Assembly: GCF_003860135.1 (NCBI RefSeq)
Contig: NZ_RQYN01000001.1
Location: forward strand, 62,001-126,000
Direction of reading: 5' to 3'
Length of the DNA: 64,000 nucleotides
DNA from: Tannerella forsythia
Lineage (GTDB): Bacteria > Bacteroidota > Bacteroidia > Bacteroidales > Tannerellaceae
Shown: positions 9,107 through 19,773 of the stretch, in pieces
Position numbering within the stretch: the stretch's first letter is position 1
Layout of the letters: each line of letters starts with the position of its first letter
Made by a program: the position numbers and the translations under genes
The notes under the pieces: model-generated
What the model was told of the DNA's origin: nothing
What the model saw: the letters and a program-made list of their open reading frames with translations, nothing else
Database searches by the model: none

Positions 9107-12100
9107 ATGGTAAACGTAAAAAAACGAAGCATGTATTACGACAGAATGGTTGCGATTTGCGCAATCACTGCGTTATTAGGAGGGACGCCTCATTTTGCGA
9201 AAGCCGACAAGCCTGTCGGTCTACATGTAACTGATACACAGAATCCGTCCGTAAGCATCAGCGGAACAGTCGTTGATGAAAAGGGTGAAGTCGTTATCGG
9301 AGCCAGTGTATTGGAAAAAGGAACGGGAAATGGTACGATAACGGATATCGACGGAAGATTTACCCTGAACGTAAAATCGGGTGCTAAATTGGTGATTTCG
9401 TACGTAGGGTATCGGACGCAGGAAGTGACAGCCAGTGCATCGATGCGTATCGTGCTTCAGGAAGATACTGAATTGCTGGACGAAGTCGTTGTGGTAGGGT
9501 ATGGAACACAAAAGAAAGTGAATCTTACCGGAGCCGTAGCTTCTGTCGATGTCGGCAAGGCATTGGGAGCCCGTCCGATCGCAGACGTCGGACGCGGTTT
9601 GCAAGGAACAACGCCCGGTCTTTCGGTCGTGGTACCGAATGGTGAAGTCGGTATTGATCCGAGGATCAAGATTCGTGGCCAGATCGGATCGTTCGAGGGC
9701 TCTTCTGCCCCTCTGATCTTGGTCGATAACGTCGAAGTGCCGAGTATTTCGTTTATCAACCCGGACGATATTGAGTCGATTTCCGTATTGAAAGATGCAG
9801 CGTCGGCATCCATCTATGGAGCTAAAGGCGCTTTTGGAGTGGTATTGATCACGACGAAACGAGGCGCGAAACAGGAAAGTTTAAATATTGCGTATTCCGG
9901 CAATTTTGCATGGCAGAATCCGGCCTTAAAAATGGAAATGGCTGGTCTCGAAGGCATGGAATACAATATGATTGCCGCTTTGAATGGCGGGAAAACCGTT
10001 TCGGGTTGGCCGTATTATGTAACTCCCGAAGGTTTGGAACGAATGAAGGAATGGCAGAAAGAATATGGTGGAAAATTAGGCGTTGACGATCCGACGGTGT
10101 ACGGACGCGACTGGTATGTAGATGCACAAGGACGTAAAATCGGATTGAGAACGTATGACCCGTATGATTATATGATCAGAGAATGGGCTCCGTCAACGAA
10201 TCACAACCTTTCTTTGAATGGAAGAAGCGGAAAGATCGGCTACAATGTCGGATTGGGCTATTTGAATCAGAATGGTATGACCAAGCCGGCGAAGCATGAC
10301 GATTTTAAACGTTATAATGCCTCTACCAATTTGGACATTGAGGTAAGCAAAGTTATTTCGGTTAATGCCGGCATGATCTTCTCCAAACAAGAGAAGCGTT
10401 TCCCTTATGTTACCGGAACAAAATCGGCAGACCCGTGGTATTATATGTATCGTTGGGGACCGACCGTACCTTTCGGACGAGATGATCGCGGATATCTGAT
10501 GCGTGGTCCTGAGCAGCAAATTCATGATGCCAACGATGGATTGCAAATGAATAATTATTTCAGTGTGAACTTAGGGACACATATCAATATTATGAAGAAC
10601 TGGACGGCAGACCTGCAATATACCTATGCCAACCGCGAGTATGCATTTGAGCAGAACGGAACAAGATTTTCGGCCGCAGATACATGGGGTGCTCCGATCA
10701 AACGGCTGGATAAAAATGGAAATCAGGTTTACGTGAACGGAAAAGGAGAAGTGATTGGCGCAGGAGCAGTCGGTGCGATGCCGGCGTATGATTTGAATTA
10801 TGTAACGTATACCGGCGCAGGTTCTACTCCTGATCTCGTTTATCGGGAAGCAAAGAACTGGCATCAGAATACCTTCAATGCCTATACGACTTATAACTTG
10901 AATCTGGACGACACCCATCATTTTAAATTCATGGCCGGTGTCAATCAGGTATCTTCCCGCTTTGTATCGAACTGGTCGCAGAAAAAAGAGTTGAGCAATA
11001 TCCACAATCCTCAATTCGATTTGGCTACCGGCGAGGAAAAAGCAGGTGGGGACAGAGGCTGGGAATCTCAGCTGGGCTATTATGGCCGTATCAATTACGA
11101 CTTCTTAGGTCGTTACTTGTTCGAGGCCAATCTGCGTTACGACGGAACATCGAAATTCCCGACGGATTTGAAATGGAGATGGTTTCCCTCTTTCTCGGCC
11201 GGATGGCGTGTCAGTGAAGAGGCATGGATGGAATGGAGCAAGCCTTTCTTGGCTTCGTTGAAACTCAGAGGGTCTTGGGGGCAAATCGGAGACCAAACAG
11301 TTGCGAATACGTTATATCTTTCCTTGATGGAATCCGGACAAGGCAGCTGGCTCGATGCTTCAGGAAAGAAGTTGACGTATGTAGGAATTCCTTCTTCCGT
11401 ATTAGCTTCCATTACCTGGCAGGATATCGAATCGTTAAACCTCGGATTTGACGTGTCTTTGATAGAAGGAAAATTGGATGTTATGTTCGACTGGTATCGA
11501 AGAGATACGAAGAATACGATTGTACCCATGGAAGGTGTCCCGGCTACTTTTGGTTCTAAAGCACCGCTCGGAAACTTTGGTAACTTGCGTACGTACGGTT
11601 GGGAGCTATCGGTCAATTACCGTCATCAATTTAAAAACGGCTTGGGGGTAAATGCAATGGTAACCCTTTCCGATGCGTTGACTGAAATTACTCAATACGG
11701 TAGCTCCAGAAGTATTGAAGCCAATTATAATGGCAAGACGTATGGTGAAATTTGGGGTTATCGAACCGACCGCTTATATCAAAAAGACGATTTTGTGTAT
11801 GATGCCAAGGGAGAACTGGTGAAGACATATGCACTGAACGGCAAAGAAGTTGCCAAAGGAACAGCGGGAGCTAAACTTGTCAATAAGTTAAAAGACCCGA
11901 ACGGAGTATATCAGGATTATTTACAAAGCGGGAACTTTATCTTTGGTCCCGGCGATGTGAAATTTAAAGATGTGAATGGCGACGGAAAGATTGACCAAGG
12001 AGCTTCGGACATCCATGATCATGGCGACAAGGAGAAGATCGGGAATACGACCCCGAGGTTTGAATACGGAATCAGACTGGGCGCGGACTATAAAGGATTT

Positions 12101-12583
12101 GATTTCTCGATCTTTATGCAAGGTGTCGGAAAACGTGAATTGTGGGGAAGTTCTTCCATTTCTATTCCCGGCTTCAATACGTCTGATGGAGCGATGGCCA
12201 AATCGTTCGCGAAAGATTATTGGACGGAAGAAAATACTGGAGCTTTCTATCCTCGTCCGTGGAATATGGCCAACTCAAAAGATGCATACAATATGCGTCC
12301 TCAGGATAAATACCTGCTTAATATGGCCTATCTACGCGTTAAGAACATCACGTTTGGGTATACGCTTCCGGAAGTACTTGCAGGAAAAGCATACATGAAG
12401 AGTGCTCGTGTATACGCGTCATTGGAGAACTTCTTTACTTTCGATCATCTTAGAGGCTTGCCTCTCGATCCGGAAGTCATTCCCGGAGCTACTCCATTCT
12501 ATGATAAAGGAAATGCCGAACGGGTCGGATTAAGTACTCCTACATTTAAGTCCTTGTCATTCGGCGTTCAGTTAACATTTTAA
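9107..12583 (+). CDS. SusC/RagA-type TonB-dependent outer-membrane transporter (pair 1)
   Basis: 1158 residues: an export signal (residues 1-33, cleavage near AKA), a carboxypeptidase-regulatory-like domain (about 48-125, ISGTVVDEKGEVVIGASV), then DEVVVVGYGTQKKVNLTGAV, the SusC signature with TonB box and plug, the plug to about 250, and a beta-barrel ending in the aromatic strand GVQLTF. SusC proteins form the channel of a lidded outer-membrane importer for oligosaccharides or peptides. The cognate SusD-like lipoprotein starts 12 bp downstream. The substrate is unknown; the GH9 enzyme at the end of the locus suggests a beta-linked glycan. Confidence 0.93.
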   Translation: MVNVKKRSMYYDRMVAICAITALLGGTPHFAKADKPVGLHVTDTQNPSVSISGTVVDEKGEVVIGASVLEKGTGNGTITDIDGRFTLNVKSGAKLVISYVGYRTQEVTASASMRIVLQEDTELLDEVVVVGYGTQKKVNLTGAVASVDVGKALGARPIADVGRGLQGTTPGLSVVVPNGEVGIDPRIKIRGQIGSFEGSSAPLILVDNVEVPSISFINPDDIESISVLKDAASASIYGAKGAFGVVLITTKRGAKQESLNIAYSGNFAWQNPALKMEMAGLEGMEYNMIAALNGGKTVSGWPYYVTPEGLERMKEWQKEYGGKLGVDDPTVYGRDWYVDAQGRKIGLRTYDPYDYMIREWAPSTNHNLSLNGRSGKIGYNVGLGYLNQNGMTKPAKHDDFKRYNASTNLDIEVSKVISVNAGMIFSKQEKRFPYVTGTKSADPWYYMYRWGPTVPFGRDDRGYLMRGPEQQIHDANDGLQMNNYFSVNLGTHINIMKNWTADLQYTYANREYAFEQNGTRFSAADTWGAPIKRLDKNGNQVYVNGKGEVIGAGAVGAMPAYDLNYVTYTGAGSTPDLVYREAKNWHQNTFNAYTTYNLNLDDTHHFKFMAGVNQVSSRFVSNWSQKKELSNIHNPQFDLATGEEKAGGDRGWESQLGYYGRINYDFLGRYLFEANLRYDGTSKFPTDLKWRWFPSFSAGWRVSEEAWMEWSKPFLASLKLRGSWGQIGDQTVANTLYLSLMESGQGSWLDASGKKLTYVGIPSSVLASITWQDIESLNLGFDVSLIEGKLDVMFDWYRRDTKNTIVPMEGVPATFGSKAPLGNFGNLRTYGWELSVNYRHQFKNGLGVNAMVTLSDALTEITQYGSSRSIEANYNGKTYGEIWGYRTDRLYQKDDFVYDAKGELVKTYALNGKEVAKGTAGAKLVNKLKDPNGVYQDYLQSGNFIFGPGDVKFKDVNGDGKIDQGASDIHDHGDKEKIGNTTPRFEYGIRLGADYKGFDFSIFMQGVGKRELWGSSSISIPGFNTSDGAMAKSFAKDYWTEENTGAFYPRPWNMANSKDAYNMRPQDKYLLNMAYLRVKNITFGYTLPEVLAGKAYMKSARVYASLENFFTFDHLRGLPLDPEVIPGATPFYDKGNAERVGLSTPTFKSLSFGVQLTF

Positions 12584-12595
12584 TTAGTTTAGAAT

Positions 12596-14473
12596 ATGAA
12601 AAAGATTATATATGCAATATCGGGTCTTGTCGCGCTTTTCTTATCTTCTTGCAGCGACAGTTTTTTGGACAGACCTCCGTTGACAAAATTCGAAGATCAG
12701 AACTATTGGCGTAATGAGAATGATTTGCGCATGTATGCCAATCAATTTTATCCTCAGTTCTTCAATGGATATAACAGTGGATGGGCAGCCAGTTGGACAC
12801 CACTGAGAGGATATGACTTCTGCGATGACTTTTCGACTGAAGGACGGCAATTAGCGTTCCCTAACTCGGTTCCGAATACGGTTACAAAAGTGAAAACAGA
12901 CGATGCGTGGGACGGACAGGCATTGGGCGATAAATGGAACTATTCCTGGGTCAAAAAAGCGAATATCATGATCATGCGCATGGAAGAGCGTATGAAAGAT
13001 AAATTGACACAGGAAGAGTTCAACCATTGGATGGGAGTAGCTCGCTTCTTCCGCGCTTACCAGCATTACAGACTGGTGCTTACGTATGGAGACATCCCGT
13101 ACTTTGAAAAAGATTATGATGCGGAAGACTTTGCGAATCTTTATAAGGACAGAGATCCCAGAGGGGTCGTAATGGACAAGATTTATGATGATTTGAAAGC
13201 GGCCTTAGCCGGTGTTCGGGCTAACGATAAAGGCCCGATGAACGTAAACAAGATGATTGTGGCTGCGATTGCTTCCCGCATCATGTTGTACGAAGGTACG
13301 TGGCAGAAATACCATCATTTGGATATGGAACGTGCACAGAAGTATCTTACGTTCTGTAAAGAAGCATCTGAAGTCGTGATGAATAGCGGAAAGTATAAGT
13401 TTGGAAGCGATTTCAGATCTTTGTTCGGATCGGATAATCTGGCCGGTAACCCCGAAGTCATCTTGTATCGCCATTACGATAAGGCCGTAGGTGTTTCGCA
13501 TTGCATCGGTTCCTATTCGAATGGTACCGAATCTCAGTCGGGTGTCAATCTGGCGCTGATAAAGTCTTTTATTTGCAACGACGGGAACGTCTATTCAAAA
13601 TCGGCAGTAGACGGAGCCGCGAAGTTTGATTTGGCTACGCTTTGCAAAACGCGTGACCCACGTTTCGAAGCTACTTTCTACGACACGGTCAATGTCAATT
13701 CATCCACGTTGATCTACGGAAACAAATTTATTAGCCGCGAGGGAGCATCATACTGGAGAACGGGTAACAATGCGAGCTTACCGGGACAATACAAAAGCAT
13801 CGATAATGTAAACGATGCGCCGGTACTTCGTTATGCCGAAGTCGTATTGAATTGGATCGAAGCGAAGCAGGAGTTGGCCGAATCGTTTGGAGGCGAAGCC
13901 GTATCACAGAGCGATTTGGATCAATCGATTAATGCGATTCGTAAACGTCCGTTAGACAGTTATGCCGTCAAAAAAGGAGTGAAACAAACAGCTCCTCTGT
14001 TATTGGCATCCTTACCTGAAGATCCCGAAAAAGACGCTGATGTGTCGCCTCTTTTGTGGGAAATCAGAAGAGAGCGCCGTATGGAATTTATATTTGAACA
14101 TACCCGTTTACACGATATCAAACGTTGGGCAAAGATTCAGTACATGGATAATTCCAAAAATGTCGATACGCAATGCGGCCCATGGGTGGATTTTCCGAAA
14201 GAATTGCCGGACTTTGTGGCGGCTGATCCGAAAACAGGAAAATATACGAAAGCCAATTTGTTGAAAGTACGCAAGGCAGACGGAACCATCGTCACGTTCG
14301 ATGGTACAAACGCTGCGGATATGGTCGGCTTCTATGTATTGCCGAAATTTGCTCCCAGAAATGTTTTTGGAGATGAGGCGTATTGCTATCCTGTCGGAAA
14401 GCTCGACATCAAGGCCTATGAAGATAAAGGCTTTAAGCTGACTCAAACAAAAGCATGGACGGCTTTTAATTAA
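12596..14473 (+). CDS. SusD/RagB-type surface lipoprotein (pair 1)
   Basis: 625 residues. A lipoprotein signal ends LFLSSC with lipid Cys19, followed by the common SusD opening SDSFLDRPPLTKF. The N-terminal TPR-like helices (ANIMIMRMEER, GVARFFRAYQHYRLV) and the C-terminal segment (WEIRRERRMEFIFEHTRLHDIKRW) are clear SusD features. It forms the glycan-binding lid of the SusC channel 12 bp upstream, on the cell surface. It is followed by a stem-loop (14521-14569) before the second susC. Confidence 0.92.
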   Translation: MKKIIYAISGLVALFLSSCSDSFLDRPPLTKFEDQNYWRNENDLRMYANQFYPQFFNGYNSGWAASWTPLRGYDFCDDFSTEGRQLAFPNSVPNTVTKVKTDDAWDGQALGDKWNYSWVKKANIMIMRMEERMKDKLTQEEFNHWMGVARFFRAYQHYRLVLTYGDIPYFEKDYDAEDFANLYKDRDPRGVVMDKIYDDLKAALAGVRANDKGPMNVNKMIVAAIASRIMLYEGTWQKYHHLDMERAQKYLTFCKEASEVVMNSGKYKFGSDFRSLFGSDNLAGNPEVILYRHYDKAVGVSHCIGSYSNGTESQSGVNLALIKSFICNDGNVYSKSAVDGAAKFDLATLCKTRDPRFEATFYDTVNVNSSTLIYGNKFISREGASYWRTGNNASLPGQYKSIDNVNDAPVLRYAEVVLNWIEAKQELAESFGGEAVSQSDLDQSINAIRKRPLDSYAVKKGVKQTAPLLLASLPEDPEKDADVSPLLWEIRRERRMEFIFEHTRLHDIKRWAKIQYMDNSKNVDTQCGPWVDFPKELPDFVAADPKTGKYTKANLLKVRKADGTIVTFDGTNAADMVGFYVLPKFAPRNVFGDEAYCYPVGKLDIKAYEDKGFKLTQTKAWTAFN

Positions 14474-14520
14474 AAAAGTATTTGTTCATAAAAATGAAAA
14501 GTTAAATCATAATCCATCAA

Positions 14521-14569
14521 AAGGTGTTCGGAAATCGATGTATCGTACTTCGGTTATTCCGGACACCTT
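14521..14569 (+). terminator. stem-loop between susD1 and susC2
   Basis: AAGGTGTTCGGAA (14521-14533) pairs with TTCCGGACACCTT (14557-14569): 13 bp with one G-T pair and a 23-nt loop. No T run follows, so it may be an mRNA-stabilising or attenuating hairpin that separates the two transporter pairs rather than a complete terminator. Confidence 0.45.
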
Positions 14570-14660
14570 CATCCTGAAAAAAATCTCCATGAAAATCAAA
14601 GACGAAAAGCAAAAAAAAGACTCTTGTTACAGAGCATCAACTTGAAAAACAAATTGTATC

Positions 14661-17600
14661 ATGATAAAAAAGTGTACCATGGGAAGAAAAATGAAACTAT
14701 TACTCTCCATATTCTTATTGAGTGTGGGAGTTGCAATGGCACAAACCCGTATAACGGGTAACGTAACAGACGAGAAAGGAGAACCGGTCATCGGTGCTTC
14801 GATCCTCGTTAAAGGAACAGACCAAGGAACGGTTACAGACTTGGATGGAAATTTCAGTTTGTCGGTTTCTACAAACGCAAGGTTAGTCGTATCATATGTC
14901 GGAATGAAAACACAAGAAGTCTTAGCTACTTCTAATCTGCGTATCGTTCTCCGATCCGATACCGAGTTATTGGATGAAGTGGTTGTTACTGCCATGGGGA
15001 TAAAGAAGGAGCGAAAAGCGTTAGGATATGCCGTGCAAGATGTAAAGAGTGAGGAGCTGCTGAAAAACAAAGCCCCGAATTTGATCAATTCTTTGGCCGG
15101 AAAGATTGCTGGAGTTAATATTACACAAAGTTCAGGGTCGGCAGGTGCAGGTGCGCAAATTGTGCTTCGTGGAGGAACCTCGCTCGAAAGAGACAATCAA
15201 CCGTTGTTTGTGGTAGATGGAGTCATCTATGATAACTCTACTCCTGTCGGTGGAAACTCTGGCTTTGATGGAGCGACTAGAAACTCTACAACTTATGGGA
15301 ATCGTGTAATGGACATCAATCCGGAAGATATAGATAATGTTTCCGTACTTAAAGGTGCGGCTGCGGCTGCTCTCTACGGTTCTCGTGCCGCTGCTGGAGT
15401 CGTTGTCATTACAACTAAAAAAGGGAATACCGATGGGAAAACAGAGGTAACGCTTAGTTCACGATATACGTCCAATTGGGTCAATCGTTATCCGGAAGAA
15501 CAAACTTTATATAAAAGAGGTTCCTATAATAATATAGGAAACTTGAATACAGATTGGATCATGTCGTCATGGGGGGAAATGTTTGGGGCAAATGATGCTC
15601 AATATCAAAATCTTCAAGATTTTTTACAGACAGGCTCAAGTTGGGATAATACTGTAACGATATCCGGAGGAAACCAAACAGGAAGTTTTTACCTTTCCGC
15701 TTCCCATTATGATCAGGATGGCATTGTACCTAAGACCGGATATGATAAAAGTACCGTTCGTTTTAATGCAGACAGAACTTATGGAAAATTTAATATTGCG
15801 ATTAACTCGGCATTCTCTAAATCAAACACTCAGAAGACCTTTACTTCAGGTGGACTTTACAACTCCAGCAGTAATGGAGCAATGGAAGCCGTATATTTAT
15901 GGCCCAGAAGCGAGAACATGTCGAAATACTTAAATGATGACGGAAGTAAATATCGTATTTTTCAGGGATTAGATCCTCAAAACCAATCGTTGGACAACGA
16001 TATTGAAAATCCGTATTGGATTATCAACAAAAACAAAATAGGTGATGAAACGACTCGTCTTTCTGGGTCTATTACTCCGAGTTATAGGCTGAATGATTGG
16101 TTGACATTGACTTATAGATTAGGAATAGATCGTTATAACATGACTGACAGAACGGTTATCGCGGAGAACGGAGCAGTAGCTCCAGAATTCCAAAAAGGTC
16201 GTTTGTCTGAAAATGATGTAACGTATGAATATCTGAATTCGAATCTAATGCTAACTGCATCCAAAAAGTTCAATGACTTTGATCTGAATTTTCTTTTAGG
16301 ACAATCGGTAGAAGATACGAAATCGACAGTCAATCGTCGTACGGGCTATAAATTCATCGTTTCGGACTTCCCCAGTTTTGGCAATATAAACGACGCTAAC
16401 AAGCGTTTGCAGTCCAATAGGACACAGAAAAGACTGATGGGATTGTATGGAGAGTTCAGAGCTTCGTACAAGAGTTTGCTTTATTTGACACTTACCGGAC
16501 GAAATGACTGGACATCTACCTTGCCTGTGGATAACAGATCATACTTTTATCCTTCGATCGGAGGCAGTTTCGTCTTTTCAGAGCTATTTCCGGAAAACAC
16601 CGTATTTTCTTTCGGAAAAGTGCGCGCTTCATGGGCACGTGTGGGTAAAGATACCGATGCGTATGCAACTACGACTGCCTTGTTCGCACCATTGGAATTT
16701 CTTGCCGGAACAGGAGTCGGTAACAGCTGGGAAAGAGGAAATCCATACTTAAAGCCTGAAATTACAGAATCTACTGAATTGGGGTTGGAGATGCGATTCC
16801 TGAAAGGGAGGCTTGGGTTTGATCTGACGTATTACACGAATAACAGTAAAAACCAAATTGTTTCTCCCCGTCTGAGCCAGGCCAACGGTTATATTCTCTA
16901 TAAAGTGAATGTAGGAAATATTTATAACAAAGGGCTGGAACTTTCTATTACGGGCACTCCTATTCAAACAAAAGATATTCAATGGACAACAACGCTTAAT
17001 CTGGCAGGTAACAGAGGAACCGTCGACAATCTTTTGGATGGTATGAAGTTGCTTTATGTTACCGATGTTCAGATTGGTGGTGTAAAAGCAGCATCTGTCA
17101 ACGGAGGGGATTTTATGGCTATTACCGGCAATAAGTGGAAACGCGATGATGCAGGGAATCCGATTCTCGATGCCGTTACCGGTATGCCTACGTATGATAA
17201 TACCCAAACAAATTATGTAGGGAATCGTGAACCTAAGTTAATAGGAGGATTAAACAACAGCATTCAGTGGAAAAATTTCAATATCTCTTTCCTTCTTGAT
17301 TTCAGGCTTGGCGGAGATATCTATAACGGTACCGATTATTTCATGACGGTTAATGGAAGGAGTAAACGAACCGAAAACAGAGAAAAGCTTACTATAAACG
17401 GTGTGGTACAGACTGAAAAAGAAATTACGGAAAACGGCGAAACTAAAAAAGTGCTTGTCTCTGAGCCTAAATCGTTTACATTTGAAGCAGATAAGCGCTA
17501 TGACATCCTGAACAAAGACGGTTCCGTCAAAACGCACCGATATGGACGTGAGATTATAGAAGAGTATTACAAAACATATTATCCTGCCGAAGCCACGAAT

Positions 17601-17870
17601 TTTATTACAAAAACAAATTGGTTAAGGTTACGTTCTTTCTCTATATCATATTCTTTCCCTAAATCGTTGCTGGCAAAAATCGGCTTTATAAAAGCTTGTA
17701 CGGTTTCAGCTACGGGAAATAACCTTCTGCTCTTTACTAATTACAAAGGTTTGGATCCTGAAGCTAGTGTCGCTGGATCGGGTGTTACCGGTTCCAGTTC
17801 GACCGGAATAGATTATTGTGGAGTACCCAACACGATGAGTGCATCGTTTGGCGTTAACTTGACTTTTTAA
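14661..17870 (+). CDS. SusC/RagA-type TonB-dependent outer-membrane transporter (pair 2)
   Basis: 1069 residues. Starts at 14661, 14679 and 14691 are all possible; the last gives the tidiest signal peptide (MKLLLSIFLLSVGVAMAQ). A regulatory-like domain (ITGNVTDEKGEPVIGAS), the DEVVVTAMGIKKERKALGYA signature and a plug with GAAAAALYGSRAAAGVVVI follow, then a barrel ending GVNLTF. It diverges enough from pair 1 (ETR/ALGYA type rather than QKKVNLTGA type) that it probably takes a different ligand. The partner SusD-like gene begins 32 bp downstream. Confidence 0.93.
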   Translation: MIKKCTMGRKMKLLLSIFLLSVGVAMAQTRITGNVTDEKGEPVIGASILVKGTDQGTVTDLDGNFSLSVSTNARLVVSYVGMKTQEVLATSNLRIVLRSDTELLDEVVVTAMGIKKERKALGYAVQDVKSEELLKNKAPNLINSLAGKIAGVNITQSSGSAGAGAQIVLRGGTSLERDNQPLFVVDGVIYDNSTPVGGNSGFDGATRNSTTYGNRVMDINPEDIDNVSVLKGAAAAALYGSRAAAGVVVITTKKGNTDGKTEVTLSSRYTSNWVNRYPEEQTLYKRGSYNNIGNLNTDWIMSSWGEMFGANDAQYQNLQDFLQTGSSWDNTVTISGGNQTGSFYLSASHYDQDGIVPKTGYDKSTVRFNADRTYGKFNIAINSAFSKSNTQKTFTSGGLYNSSSNGAMEAVYLWPRSENMSKYLNDDGSKYRIFQGLDPQNQSLDNDIENPYWIINKNKIGDETTRLSGSITPSYRLNDWLTLTYRLGIDRYNMTDRTVIAENGAVAPEFQKGRLSENDVTYEYLNSNLMLTASKKFNDFDLNFLLGQSVEDTKSTVNRRTGYKFIVSDFPSFGNINDANKRLQSNRTQKRLMGLYGEFRASYKSLLYLTLTGRNDWTSTLPVDNRSYFYPSIGGSFVFSELFPENTVFSFGKVRASWARVGKDTDAYATTTALFAPLEFLAGTGVGNSWERGNPYLKPEITESTELGLEMRFLKGRLGFDLTYYTNNSKNQIVSPRLSQANGYILYKVNVGNIYNKGLELSITGTPIQTKDIQWTTTLNLAGNRGTVDNLLDGMKLLYVTDVQIGGVKAASVNGGDFMAITGNKWKRDDAGNPILDAVTGMPTYDNTQTNYVGNREPKLIGGLNNSIQWKNFNISFLLDFRLGGDIYNGTDYFMTVNGRSKRTENREKLTINGVVQTEKEITENGETKKVLVSEPKSFTFEADKRYDILNKDGSVKTHRYGREIIEEYYKTYYPAEATNFITKTNWLRLRSFSISYSFPKSLLAKIGFIKACTVSATGNNLLLFTNYKGLDPEASVAGSGVTGSSSTGIDYCGVPNTMSASFGVNLTF

Positions 17871-17902
17871 TACTTCAAATAAAAAGAGAAAGGAATAGAA
17901 AG

Positions 17903-19705
17903 ATGAAAAAAATAAAATATTTAGGATTGGGGTTAATTTTCTCGTTGGCATGTATATCATGCAATGACTGGTTGGATGTGAATGAAAACCCCAATACTCC
18001 GACCAATACGGTAGCAAGTGTCGAAACAAGGCTTCCATGGATTCAGCATTTTTACGGATACGCTTATGGTGCTGCAAGCATGCGTGTTAGTTGGATTAAT
18101 GGAACCATTACTTCACGACATGGTTTTAGTTCCGGCAGTACTCATACCTATATGCCTGTTTGGAATCCGAGTAACGGAGTATCTATTACCCCTTATCAAC
18201 AGTGGTTTGTTGGTGCGGCTTCTAATATCGAAGATATAAAAAAGAAAGCGGAAGAGACACAAGCTTATCATTATACGGCAGCTACGCTTGTGATTGAAGC
18301 AATGGGGTTTATGCTGATGACAGACCTTTATGGTGAGATGCCTTTCCGCGAGGCTGTAGGGGCTCAACTAACGCCTAAATACGATGACGGAAAGACCATC
18401 TATGAAGGTTGTTTAGAGAAGTTGGAAGAAGCACTGACCTACTTCGATAAAAAACAACCCTCTACTGCTCCTCCCTTGTCTAAAGGTGATAATTGGAATA
18501 ACGGAGATGTCGCTAAATGGAAAGCAATGGTGTACGGATTAAAAGCTCGCTGGCTGAACAAAGTGTCTAAGAAACCGTCTTATAATCCTGACGCTGTTTT
18601 GGATGCATTGTCTAAAGCGCCTTCGACAAATAATATGAGTGCAGTTGTACATCACTTGAATCTTCCGGGCGATTTGGTGGGGCCTAGCTTGAATGGTGAT
18701 CCTACTAAAACAAGTTATTTTTTCGATGTCTTTGCTTGGAGCGATCATATTCGTTTACAAAAATGGTATACCGACAAGTTGGAATACACGGAAAAAGGCA
18801 CAACGCATTATGATCCCCGCCGGCATGCTTTACTCCCGGCCAATCAACACTACAATGTTGATGGAACTTCTTATTTTATGATCACGGCAGGTGTGGATGA
18901 ATTACATTCCGATATTCATTTGAAGTCAGGGCCCGTAATTTCTAATTATAACAATAAGACTAAAACCTACAAAGCCGGTAGTACGATTGCCGAAAGAAGC
19001 GGCGACACAGTCTATGTTACGCTACGTTCTATCTGTGCGGTAACAGGCTCTACCGATGGGGAGAGTATGTATAAAGATAAAGATGGAACCATTCTCTCTA
19101 CCGGAACTTTTTATACTCGTCCGGAGGCTCCTACCCATCTTTTGACTTACTCCGAAATGTGCTTCATTAAAGCCGAGGTATTGTTCAGGAAAGGTGATCG
19201 GGCAGGAGCTTATCAAGCATATAAAGCCGGTATTCTGGCGGATATTGAGTTGATGAATCAGAAACTGAAAGCGTATGCAGACAATAACAATCCCGGCAAG
19301 AAACCGATGACGGATCAAGAGATCAGTGACTTTATGAAAAGTGAAGGAGTGTGTCAGGATGCTGCGAAACTGACGATGGAAGAGATCATGAAGCAAAAAT
19401 TTATTGCCATGACGTTTACGGTTGAGAACTGGAACGATATGCGTCGATTTAACTATTCAGCCGGCAATATAGGCAGTTTTGGAGTTGTTTACTCCGGATT
19501 TGAAAGGCCGAAAGCCATGCCTGCATCTGCAACGACTAATAAGTTTCCCGGAGCTTCGAAAGCGGATGACAATTATTGGTGGAGACGCTTTATGCATTGT
19601 TCGCATGAAGTCAATTACAATGCAGAACAATGGAAAGCATCGAATCCGAAAGCCGATAAGTTGGATATATGGTCTGTGCCGGTTTGGTGGGATAGTGTTG
19701 ATTGA
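17903..19705 (+). CDS. SusD-like surface lipoprotein (SusD-like_2 type, pair 2)
   Basis: 600 residues. The lipoprotein signal ends SLACISC with lipid Cys20, followed by NDWLDVNENPNTPT, the opening typical of the second SusD-like Pfam family. LMTDLYGEMPFREA and LTYSEMCFIKAEVLFRKGD are standard helical repeats. It differs from the classical SusD of pair 1, matching the divergence of the two SusC proteins. It is the lid for the upstream channel. The next gene, the GH9-NodB enzyme, starts 68 bp after its stop and probably shares the transcript. Confidence 0.9.
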   Translation: MKKIKYLGLGLIFSLACISCNDWLDVNENPNTPTNTVASVETRLPWIQHFYGYAYGAASMRVSWINGTITSRHGFSSGSTHTYMPVWNPSNGVSITPYQQWFVGAASNIEDIKKKAEETQAYHYTAATLVIEAMGFMLMTDLYGEMPFREAVGAQLTPKYDDGKTIYEGCLEKLEEALTYFDKKQPSTAPPLSKGDNWNNGDVAKWKAMVYGLKARWLNKVSKKPSYNPDAVLDALSKAPSTNNMSAVVHHLNLPGDLVGPSLNGDPTKTSYFFDVFAWSDHIRLQKWYTDKLEYTEKGTTHYDPRRHALLPANQHYNVDGTSYFMITAGVDELHSDIHLKSGPVISNYNNKTKTYKAGSTIAERSGDTVYVTLRSICAVTGSTDGESMYKDKDGTILSTGTFYTRPEAPTHLLTYSEMCFIKAEVLFRKGDRAGAYQAYKAGILADIELMNQKLKAYADNNNPGKKPMTDQEISDFMKSEGVCQDAAKLTMEEIMKQKFIAMTFTVENWNDMRRFNYSAGNIGSFGVVYSGFERPKAMPASATTNKFPGASKADDNYWWRRFMHCSHEVNYNAEQWKASNPKADKLDIWSVPVWWDSVD

Positions 19706-19773
19706 TAGTTGATTTAAAAAGAAAGAACGTTCTTTGGAGGTTTGTTCTCTCTTCGGTAGAGTTTATTTTCACT

